In this document: piece after piece, positions 57,561 through 64,000 of the stretch
Numbering within the stretch: the first letter of the stretch is position 1
Layout of the letters: every line of letters starts with the position of its first letter
Assembly: GCA_964468645.1 (NCBI GenBank)
Contig: CAYXUU010000009.1
Location: forward strand, 1 to 64,000
DNA: 64,000 bases
From: JAIOZK01 sp964468645
Lineage (GTDB): Bacteria; Bacteroidota; Bacteroidia; Bacteroidales; JAIOZK01
Reading direction: 5' to 3'
Program-made: the position numbers and the translations under genes
Notes under the pieces: generated by a model
The model's database searches: none
Seen by the model: only the letters and a program-made list of their open reading frames with translations
Told to the model about the DNA's origin: nothing

Positions 57561-58871
57561 ATGGCCAGTTTAAAAGAAAAGCTTTACGGGAAAATTCAAG
57601 AACAAAGACCCAGAACGCAAAAACTGCTTTCTGAATATGCAGACGTTGTTGTTGATAAAGTTACTATAGGGAAAATCATAGGAGGAATGCGGGGGCTCAA
57701 AAGCCTTGTTACCGATATCTCCTATCTTGATCCTGTTGAAGGTATAAGATACCGTGGATATAAATTGCATGATGTTATAGAGAGACTCCCTAAACCGAAA
57801 GGGGCTGAAATGCCTTATGTTGAAGGATTATTATATCTGTTCTTAACCGGTGATATTCCAACGGAGGAGGAAGTGGGCGACGTGGTGGATGAGTTTTCCA
57901 AACGCAGAATACTACCGCGGTATATTTATGAATTGATAGATGCTTTTCCTTGTTGCAGTCACCCGATGACGATATTTTCATCAGCAATTCTTTCAATGCA
58001 CCGCGAATCCTTTTTTACCAAGAAGTATTATGCCGGAATCAACAAATCTGATTACTGGGATCCCACCTACGAGGATTCTTTAAATTTAATTGCCAAACTT
58101 CCTGAAATTGCCACATATATTTATGCAAAGATATACAGGGATGGAAAACGGATACAATCTAATCCAAACCTGGATATGGGCGGCAACTTTGCATTTATGA
58201 TGGGGAAAGATAAACCTTATGATGATGTTGCACGTTTACATTTTATTATTCATAGTGATCATGAAAGCGGAAACGTGAGTGCCCATACAGGGCATCTGGT
58301 AGCGAGTTCGTTGTCTGATGTTTACCTTGCAATTTCAGCAATGGTCAATGGATTGGCCGGACCTTTGCATGGTCTCGCAAGCCAGGGCGTGCTTCAGTGG
58401 TTGCATGATCTGATGGATAGAATGGGAGAGGCTACACCTACTAAAGATGAAATCAAACAGTTTGTCTGGGATACACTGAATTCAGGACAGGTTATTCCCG
58501 GCTTCGGTCATGCCGTACTGAGGAAAACTGATCCCAGATACATTTTGCAACGTGAATTCAGCCTTAAGCATCTGCCTGATGATCTAATATTCAAATATGT
58601 GGATATGCTTTATAAAGTTGTCCCGCCAATTCTTAAAGAACATGGCCATGCTAAAAATCCTTTTCCCAATGTCGATGCCCAGTCCGGTGTTATACAATGG
58701 CATTATGGGGTAAGGGAATATGACTTTTATACCGTATTATTCGGGATTGGAAGGGCTATTGGTATTTGTGCGAATATTATCTGGGATCGTGCCCTGATGT
58801 ACCCTCTTGAAAGGCCAAAATCCTTAACAACTGATATGCTTGAGAAAATAGCAGGGGTAAAATCTGAATGA
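57561..58871 (+). CDS. gltA: Citrate synthase
   Basis: A 436-residue enzyme joining oxaloacetate and acetyl-CoA to make citrate. The ATG at 57561 (M-A-S-L-K-E-K-L-Y) is chosen over a TTG at 57555. Active-site blocks: H-S-D-H-E-S-G-N near residue 232, G-L-A-G-P-L-H-G-L near residue 265, G-F-G-H-A-V-L-R-K-T-D-P-R near residue 315 and the catalytic aspartate in N-V-D-A-Q-S-G near residue 371. The G-H-A-V-L-R-K-T-D-P-R-Y segment is of the mitochondrial-like type. Its stop overlaps the start of the yjbQ-like gene (ATGA). Confidence 0.93.
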   Translation: MASLKEKLYGKIQEQRPRTQKLLSEYADVVVDKVTIGKIIGGMRGLKSLVTDISYLDPVEGIRYRGYKLHDVIERLPKPKGAEMPYVEGLLYLFLTGDIPTEEEVGDVVDEFSKRRILPRYIYELIDAFPCCSHPMTIFSSAILSMHRESFFTKKYYAGINKSDYWDPTYEDSLNLIAKLPEIATYIYAKIYRDGKRIQSNPNLDMGGNFAFMMGKDKPYDDVARLHFIIHSDHESGNVSAHTGHLVASSLSDVYLAISAMVNGLAGPLHGLASQGVLQWLHDLMDRMGEATPTKDEIKQFVWDTLNSGQVIPGFGHAVLRKTDPRYILQREFSLKHLPDDLIFKYVDMLYKVVPPILKEHGHAKNPFPNVDAQSGVIQWHYGVREYDFYTVLFGIGRAIGICANIIWDRALMYPLERPKSLTTDMLEKIAGVKSE

Positions 58872-59278
58872 TTAAACAATCCACCATAAATTTGCCGGAT
58901 TTTGACAGGGGATATCACTTGATCACTCATATTATTCAGAAACAATTACCTGAACTTCCTGATAAAGGTATTTTGCATTTGTTTATTCAGCATACATCAG
59001 CTGGACTGACTATTAATGAAAATGCAGATCCAACAGTAAGAGAAGACTTTGAAACCGTTTTTAACCGGCTTGTCCCTGAGAATGATCCTGACTATATACA
59101 TACTATGGAAGGCGCAGATGATATGCCAGCGCATATAAAAGCCTCATTAACCGGGAGCTTTGTATCCATTCCTATCACAGATGGGCGGCTGAACCTCGGC
59201 ACCTGGCAGGGAATTTATCTTTGTGAATTCCGGAATCGGGGAGGCCGGCGCCGGATCATTGCAACAATTTATGGTTGA
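58868..59278 (+). CDS. yjbQ: YjbQ-family protein
   Basis: A 136-residue protein of the UPF0047/YjbQ family. Conserved segments include F-I-Q-H-T-S-A-G-L near residue 39, N-E-N-A-D-P near residue 50 and the metal-type H/D site in G-R-L-N-L-G-T-W-Q-G near residue 102. The family has been linked to a weak thiamine phosphate synthase activity, so the physiological role is not firm. It overlaps the citrate synthase gene by four bases and ends three bases before the convergent kinase gene. Confidence 0.88.
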   Translation: MIKQSTINLPDFDRGYHLITHIIQKQLPELPDKGILHLFIQHTSAGLTINENADPTVREDFETVFNRLVPENDPDYIHTMEGADDMPAHIKASLTGSFVSIPITDGRLNLGTWQGIYLCEFRNRGGRRRIIATIYG

Positions 59279-59280
59279 CT

Positions 59281-60516
59281 TCAGTATTGTTTGCCTTTAC
59301 TGAATTCAATGATGAATTTTGCCCCTTTACCCGAGATGCTTTCACACCAGACATGGCCATGCATTGCATCAACGTATTTTTTAACAATGGCCAGCCCCAG
59401 TCCACTTTGTTGTTCTGCATCATGAATATTGGAAGATTGCCGCCGGTACTTTTCAAATAAACCCTTAAACTCTTGGTCAGGAATGCCGGGCCCCTCGTCA
59501 ATAATTTCAAACCTGATTTTATTATTCTTTTCTCCAAGGTTTATCGTAATAGTAGCATTATCAGGTGAGAACTTGATGGCGTTCGACAAAAGATTGTCGA
59601 TGATCTGTACCAGGTAAACTTTGTTCAATAAGGCATCCAGGTTTTTCAGATTCAGGATTATATCGAGGTTCTTTTGCCTGATGAGGATGTTGAAGTTCTG
59701 AATAACCTCCTTAATGACCCTGTTTATATTGAGTTTTTCGAGCTTAAGTTTGAATTTTTTGGAATCAATTGTATTCAGGTCCAGTACCTGGTTAATCATA
59801 TTGTTCATTCTCTTTAGGGAGTTGCATATGATATCAGCATATTCCCCATGATCCTCAGACATCTGATGCCGCTCAGTTATAAGTAAATCAGTAAGGCATA
59901 AGCTGCTGGTCAAAGGATTCTTCAATCCATGAACAACAATACTGATCAGTTTATTTTTCTCCTCATTCAAACTGATGAGATCAAAATTCTGTTCTTCCAG
60001 AAGCTGTTTCTGACTGAGGATGCTCTTATTTTGCTCTTCTATCTCTTCTTTTTGTTTCCTGATCTTGATATAGCTTTTGGCTAATTTTTCTTCAAGTACA
60101 TTACGATCACGCATTTGCTTGATGAGCATTCGAAGTATTCCCCTTGTAATATCTTTATCTTTTGAAAATAATCTGTAGAAATCATCCTGTTCAAGCCTTA
60201 ATACAATTGTTTTTATGGTTGCTGTAACCGAGGCAGACCTTTCTTCTTCATCAATCAGAGAGTATTCACCAAAACTTTTACAGAGTCCTAACTTTGTTAG
60301 TATATGTCCGCCATCGTGAACTTTCACTTCACCTTTTGCAATAATAAACATTGAATTCCCCGGATCACCTTTATGGATAATAGCCTGTCCGGGATCATAA
60401 AATTCTGGTATCAATGCCTCCGCAATCTCCTGTAATATTCCGGGATCAGAATCAGAGAAAACCTCAGTTTTGCTCAGAATCTTGATTATTTCGGATTTTT
60501 GTATTTCGTTGTCCAC
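59281..60516 (-). CDS. Soluble histidine kinase with cyclic-nucleotide-binding domain
   Basis: A 411-residue cytoplasmic kinase with no membrane helix. The N-terminal cNMP-binding barrel (about 15-125) contains G-x-x-x-x-x-F-I-I-A-K-G-E-V near residue 53. A coiled coil (about 140-190) follows, then an atypical H box V-V-H196-G-L-K-N-P-L and a complete HATPase domain (D-E-G-P-G-I and S-G-L-G-L-A). Such a Crp-like sensor fused to a kinase could respond to a nucleotide or to another small ligand; typical cNMP-contact residues have not been confirmed. The start overlaps the end of the upstream ACP-phosphodiesterase-like gene by 31 bases. Confidence 0.85.
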   Translation of the reverse strand: MDNEIQKSEIIKILSKTEVFSDSDPGILQEIAEALIPEFYDPGQAIIHKGDPGNSMFIIAKGEVKVHDGGHILTKLGLCKSFGEYSLIDEEERSASVTATIKTIVLRLEQDDFYRLFSKDKDITRGILRMLIKQMRDRNVLEEKLAKSYIKIRKQKEEIEEQNKSILSQKQLLEEQNFDLISLNEEKNKLISIVVHGLKNPLTSSLCLTDLLITERHQMSEDHGEYADIICNSLKRMNNMINQVLDLNTIDSKKFKLKLEKLNINRVIKEVIQNFNILIRQKNLDIILNLKNLDALLNKVYLVQIIDNLLSNAIKFSPDNATITINLGEKNNKIRFEIIDEGPGIPDQEFKGLFEKYRRQSSNIHDAEQQSGLGLAIVKKYVDAMHGHVWCESISGKGAKFIIEFSKGKQY

Positions 60517-61130
60517 CGTTCTTTGATTATATTGTTTGCATCTTCAAAATTATTAAAATTAGAGTGGTAAACAAAATTGATCAATTCAGGAAAAAATAAG
60601 CTAAACTCCTTCTCATAAGCTTTATAATCTTTTTTTAAATCTGTTACGGCGTTTTCCATTCCTGATTTATACCCGGTTCTTCGCGACATACCTTTAAACA
60701 CCCTCTCAAGAGACCAGAAGCTTGAATACCCGACAAGCCAGTTTTGTGCGATCATAAACGGAAGTATCCTTTTATACCTGGGTGGTAATTTTGTATAGTG
60801 TTTTATTAAAGTTTTATATGCGTGAGACGCAAAACTTATCAGGTCAACATTTGCATATGTTTCCCACTGCCTGGCTAAAAAATGGTCATAATAAATATCT
60901 ACGATTACCCTGGAATATAATCGGTATTTATCTCTCAACCGATAAGCGCTCTCCTTAAATATCAAATGGTTATCTGTATAATTGTCAATTTCCCGGTGAA
61001 GTTTCACCCCTAATTTGATGTCATCATTGAAGGTGTTTATGTTTTTGCCTTTGATAGCGTCGGCGATAAAATTACCAATCATGATATCATTGTCATCAGG
61101 TGAGAGAAATAAGTGAGCCAGGAAATTCAT
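60486..61130 (-). CDS. Acyl carrier protein phosphodiesterase-like protein
   Basis: A 214-residue cytoplasmic protein of the AcpH/YajB family. The ATG at 61130 gives the standard start M-N-F-L-A-H-L-F-L-S; a longer frame would reach 61178. Other signature residues: G-N-F-I-A-D-A-I-K-G near residue 18, R-E-I-D-N-Y-T-D near residue 47 and V-D-I-Y-Y-D-H-F-L-A near residue 76. AcpH removes the phosphopantetheine from ACP; Bacteroidota members have not been tested much, so a related hydrolase role is possible. Co-transcribed with the kinase downstream. Confidence 0.82.
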   Translation of the reverse strand: MNFLAHLFLSPDDNDIMIGNFIADAIKGKNINTFNDDIKLGVKLHREIDNYTDNHLIFKESAYRLRDKYRLYSRVIVDIYYDHFLARQWETYANVDLISFASHAYKTLIKHYTKLPPRYKRILPFMIAQNWLVGYSSFWSLERVFKGMSRRTGYKSGMENAVTDLKKDYKAYEKEFSLFFPELINFVYHSNFNNFEDANNIIKERWTTKYKNPK

Positions 61131-61269
61131 GAAGTCATATTTGGTGCAATGATAAAGATTTCCCCCCTTTTTCTCCATATACTGCTGCTAATTATTGCAA
61201 TATTCGATAATTTGTCTGTGCATCTATGTCTTTTTTTTTAGCTTTGTAGGACATGTTATAACTAAAACC

Positions 61270-62910
61270 ATGATGATGCAAAAGATGTTGTTACTGGGGG
61301 ATGAGGCGATTGCGCAGGGAGCAATTGATGCTGGAATATCAGGGATCTATGCCTATCCCGGGACACCTTCAACGGAAATTACAGAATACGTTCAAAAATC
61401 AAGAGCGGCAAAAGAGAAGAATATCAGGTCAGACTGGTCGGCAAATGAAAAGACCGCCATGGAGACCGCACTTGGCATGTCCTACGCCGGTAAAAGAACC
61501 ATTGTTTGTATGAAACACGTGGGTTTAAATGTAGCTGCCGACGGTTTTATCAATTCTGCTATCACTGGCATTAATGGAGGGCTGATCATAGTATCGGCAG
61601 ATGATCCTTCAATGCATTCATCGCAGAACGAACAGGATTCGAGATGCTATGGCAGAATGGCCCAGGTACCCATCCTGGAACCTTCCAATCAGCAGGAGGC
61701 TTATGATATGATCCATTATGGGTTTGATATTTCTGAGAAATATAAAGTGCCTGTAATGTTGAGAATAACAACCCGCCTGGCTCATTCAAGAGCTGGTATT
61801 AGACGTCAAGAAACACATACACAGAATGAACTGCACCTTCCTGAAGATCTTAAACAGTTTGTATTGTTACCAGTAATTGCACGCAGGCAATATAAAAAAC
61901 TCCTGGCAGTACAGGATGCCCTGTCGAAAGAATCAGAAGAAGCGGGATTTAATAAATATCTTGATGGGGAAAATAAACAAACAGGTATCATAGCCTGTGG
62001 CATTGCCTATAATTATCTAAAAGAAAATTATCGCCATGAAGAGATACCCTATCCTATTGTTAAATTTGGGCAATATCCAGCTCCTGCCAGGATGATTGAT
62101 AAGCTTTATGAATCCTGTGAAGAAATACTGGTGTTGGAAGATGGTTATCCTATCTTGGAGGAATTGTTGAAGGGATTGCTTAACAAAGGTAAAACCATTA
62201 AAGGAAGATTGGATGGTTCACTACCAAGGGATGGCGAACTGAATCCTAATATAGTTGGTAAAGCCTTGGGTCACAAATTTAAAGAAGGCTTGAAGGTTCC
62301 CGATTTCATTAAAGCCAGGCCACCAAAGCTTTGTGACGGCTGTTCGCACAACGATGCTTTTATTGCTTTGAAAGAGGCACTGGAAAAGTATTCAAAAGGA
62401 AGGGTCTTTTCTGATATCGGATGTTATACCCTGAGTGCACTGAAACCACTTGAAGCCATCAATTCCTGTGTTGATATGGGAGCATCCATTACCATGGCTA
62501 TTGGTGCAGCGGAGGCAGGCCTTGTTCCTTCCATTGCAGCCATTGGCGATTCAACTTTTACGCATTCAGGAATGACCGGACTGCTTGATGCTGTTAATAA
62601 TAATACGCCGATTACGGTGCTGATACTCGATAACTCTACTGTTGGAATGACTGGAGGGCAAAAATCCTCAGCTCTTGGTAGGATTGAGAAAATCTGTCAA
62701 GGTTTGGGTGTAGAAGAAGATCATATTAAAGTGATGAAACCATTACGAAAATACCATGAAGAGAATGTGAAAATAATGGAAGAGGAATTGAGATATAATG
62801 GCGTTTCAGTTATTATTCCCCGCAGGGAATGTATTCAAACATTGAACAGACGGATGAGGGCTAAACATAAGGCCAAACTCGCCGGACAGACAAAGATCTT
62901 GGAGATATAA
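61270..62910 (+). CDS. iorA: Indolepyruvate ferredoxin oxidoreductase, alpha subunit
   Basis: A 546-residue thiamine-diphosphate enzyme subunit that oxidatively decarboxylates aryl pyruvates (from aromatic amino acids) to aryl-acetyl-CoA using ferredoxin. I choose the first of three tandem ATGs (61270). Conserved features: the pyrimidine-domain segment Y-P-G-T-P-S-T-E-I near residue 27, and the ThDP/Mg site L-C-D-G-C-S-H-N near residue 355 with I-G-D-S-T-F-T-H-S-G near residue 430. The usual C-terminal two-cluster ferredoxin domain of archaeal IorA is missing; the protein ends after I-L-E-I. It is followed 17 bases later by iorB. Confidence 0.9.
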   Translation: MMMQKMLLLGDEAIAQGAIDAGISGIYAYPGTPSTEITEYVQKSRAAKEKNIRSDWSANEKTAMETALGMSYAGKRTIVCMKHVGLNVAADGFINSAITGINGGLIIVSADDPSMHSSQNEQDSRCYGRMAQVPILEPSNQQEAYDMIHYGFDISEKYKVPVMLRITTRLAHSRAGIRRQETHTQNELHLPEDLKQFVLLPVIARRQYKKLLAVQDALSKESEEAGFNKYLDGENKQTGIIACGIAYNYLKENYRHEEIPYPIVKFGQYPAPARMIDKLYESCEEILVLEDGYPILEELLKGLLNKGKTIKGRLDGSLPRDGELNPNIVGKALGHKFKEGLKVPDFIKARPPKLCDGCSHNDAFIALKEALEKYSKGRVFSDIGCYTLSALKPLEAINSCVDMGASITMAIGAAEAGLVPSIAAIGDSTFTHSGMTGLLDAVNNNTPITVLILDNSTVGMTGGQKSSALGRIEKICQGLGVEEDHIKVMKPLRKYHEENVKIMEEELRYNGVSVIIPRRECIQTLNRRMRAKHKAKLAGQTKILEI

Positions 62911-62927
62911 CTTAAAATTAATTCCGG

Positions 62928-63518
62928 ATGAAAAAAGATATCATATTAGCCGGGGTAGGAGGACAGGGCATCCTTTCTATTGCTGCCATTATTGGTACGG
63001 CTGCACTCGAAAACGGATTGCATCTCAAACAGGCTGAAGTACATGGTATGAGCCAGCGAGGGGGCGATGTGCAATCACATTTAAGGTTATCTTCACATGA
63101 AATTGCCTCTGATTTGATCCCTGAAGGTAAGGCTGATCTGATCATTTCCGTTGAACCGATGGAATCCCTGAGATATCTTCCGATGCTTGCTCCGGATGGA
63201 TGGCTAATTACCAATGCAATACCGCATATTAATATACCCGACTATCCGGATATTGAAATTGTACATGATGCAATTAAGAAAATACCCAATCATATAATTA
63301 TTGATGCGGATAATATCGCAAAAGAAATAGGTTCCCCTAAATCATCTAATATCGTTACCCTTGGTGCCGGTGCCATGTATCTGGATATTAAAATGGATTC
63401 GCTGGAGGAAGCCATCAACAATATTTTCAAATCCAAAGGCGATGAAATTATCAATGCCAACCTGAATGCTTTTCATAAAGGGATGGAGCAGGCGAAGGAA
63501 TATCTGGCTTCCAGGTAA
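62928..63518 (+). CDS. iorB: Indolepyruvate ferredoxin oxidoreductase, beta subunit
   Basis: A 196-residue gamma/beta-type subunit of 2-oxoacid:ferredoxin oxidoreductases. It starts M-K-K-D-I-I-L-A-G-V-G-G-Q-G-I-L (about 1-16), the family's characteristic segment, and has G-M-S-Q-R-G-G-D-V near residue 44. It forms the enzyme with IorA. An A/T-rich spacer with a palindrome follows. Confidence 0.92.
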   Translation: MKKDIILAGVGGQGILSIAAIIGTAALENGLHLKQAEVHGMSQRGGDVQSHLRLSSHEIASDLIPEGKADLIISVEPMESLRYLPMLAPDGWLITNAIPHINIPDYPDIEIVHDAIKKIPNHIIIDADNIAKEIGSPKSSNIVTLGAGAMYLDIKMDSLEEAINNIFKSKGDEIINANLNAFHKGMEQAKEYLASR

Positions 63519-63535
63519 GTTTCTTGCATGTACTT

Positions 63536-63700
63536 TGACCCTTTGACTTCGCTTCTCAGGGTGACAGTTATAAAAATTTAGAAATATAGGCTTCAACTCC
63601 GTTCAGCCCTGGTAAGCATAACGAGATGGCTGAGTCGAAGCCTATATAATATTATTGATCTGAAGTCACCTTGAGAAGCCGAAGGGTGATTCATTCAACC
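63536..63700. repeat. Palindromic element after iorB
   Basis: Outer arms tttgacttcgcttctcaggg and gtcaccttgagaagccgaag, and inner arms tataggcttcaactccgttc and gctgagtcgaagcctatata, can pair with a small central loop of gataagcataacgag type. It resembles in architecture, though not sequence, the palindrome at 21850-22057. The rest of the 63519-63841 spacer is A/T-rich and shows no gene. Confidence 0.65.
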
Positions 63701-63841
63701 ATCTTAATATTGAATTCTATTAATGGATATATAAACTTCAAACTGGTAACTTCGAACTCTAATTTCCACTAGTATATGTTCTTCATCCAACTAATATTAT
63801 CACTACATTTGCTTTGTTCTATGTTTTTACATTAATGGATT

Positions 63842-64000
63842 ATGAGAAGGATTTTTGAAGTCGTACTGCTTATTGTTTTTGGATTATTAATCGTTCAGGT
63901 TTCGCGCATTAACATTCATGAGAAGGAAGACCATCAACTGGCTGACATAACTGTTCCTCATCTGGAGATTAATATGGAGTATGGAATCATTCTTGATTCC
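63842..64000 (+). CDS. Start of an envelope protein, probably M23-type peptidase (partial)
   Basis: The last 159 bases open a frame with an N-terminal hydrophobic segment (about residues 5-20) and then P-H-L-E-I-N-M-E-Y-G-I-I-L-D-S near the edge. The Y-G-I-x-x-D-S pattern after an N-terminal anchor is reminiscent of the beginning of Bacteroidota M23/LysM-type peptidoglycan peptidases, but the catalytic domain is beyond the window, so the identification is tentative. Confidence 0.45.
   Translation, partial: MRRIFEVVLLIVFGLLIVQVSRINIHEKEDHQLADITVPHLEINMEYGIILDS

Overview
The window looks like chromosomal DNA from an uncultured or environmental member of the Bacteroidota (Bacteroidales/Marinilabiliales-like). 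The evidence is a T9SS C-terminal sorting domain, a TonB-dependent receptor paired with a DUF4249 lipoprotein, two RprXY-like two-component pairs, DUF1573 and DUF3857 proteins, mostly weak Shine-Dalgarno sequences, and TAnnTTTG-type -7 boxes. No tRNA, rRNA, CRISPR array, phage or intact insertion sequence was seen. Functional calls rest on motif reading without database searches.

Layout. (1) 1-6226 is a sulfur-transfer island: the last codons of a porin, a two-domain rhodanese, a small Cys-containing membrane protein, two Crp-family regulators, a rhodanese lipoprotein, a complete porin and a second two-domain rhodanese. The porin-rhodanese pair is duplicated. (2) 6430-17513 holds queA, a sensor/regulator pair, a DUF1573 protein, a MATE exporter bracketed by palindromic repeats, mobA and a mobB-like gene, a broken T9SS BNR-repeat protein and a polytopic membrane protein. 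(3) 17514-18567 is a gene-free stretch of nested repeats. (4) 18568-30214 is the respiratory core: a cytochrome b fused to about twelve c-type haems next to a Rieske protein; an FNR with a complete Fe-S cysteine set; and a divergent operon for a Mo/Fe-S/NrfD oxidoreductase of the polysulfide/thiosulfate type, a split YeeE/YedE sulfur transporter and two membrane-anchored rhodanese-fold proteins. A terminator follows, then tatC. (5) 30325-64000 is mostly housekeeping or ordinary accessory: an FtsX/MacB permease with an NtrC-type regulator and kinase, pdxJ, dtd, HAD and methyltransferase genes, DUF3857/transglutaminase proteins, a thioesterase, OsmC, a second RprXY-like pair, the TonB receptor with its lipoprotein, DnaJ, PspC/LiaF-like envelope-stress proteins, icd, gltA, yjbQ, a cNMP-binding kinase, an ACP phosphodiesterase-like protein, iorA and iorB, and the start of a probable M23 peptidase.

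How the parts may work together (inference). Porins would admit small anions. Periplasmic and membrane-anchored rhodaneses would handle sulfane sulfur. YeeE/YedE proteins would move thiosulfate or sulfane sulfur. The Mo enzyme with its NrfD subunit would exchange electrons with quinone, and the Rieske/cytochrome b/multihaem c unit would pass quinol electrons onward. Two substrates carry Tat signals (the Mo subunit and the Rieske protein) and tatC is nearby. FNR lies divergent to the operon, with a perfect inverted repeat between them, which fits oxygen control.

The most novel-looking element is the adjacent pair of anchored rhodanese-fold proteins at 28012-29279. Both have lost the catalytic cysteine and both end in the same short tail, V-V-E-G-G-C, with cysteine as the last residue. 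This resembles in principle the sulfur-carrying arms of SoxY or DsrC. Many intergenic regions carry palindromic or heptameric repeats, some of which reach into gene ends.
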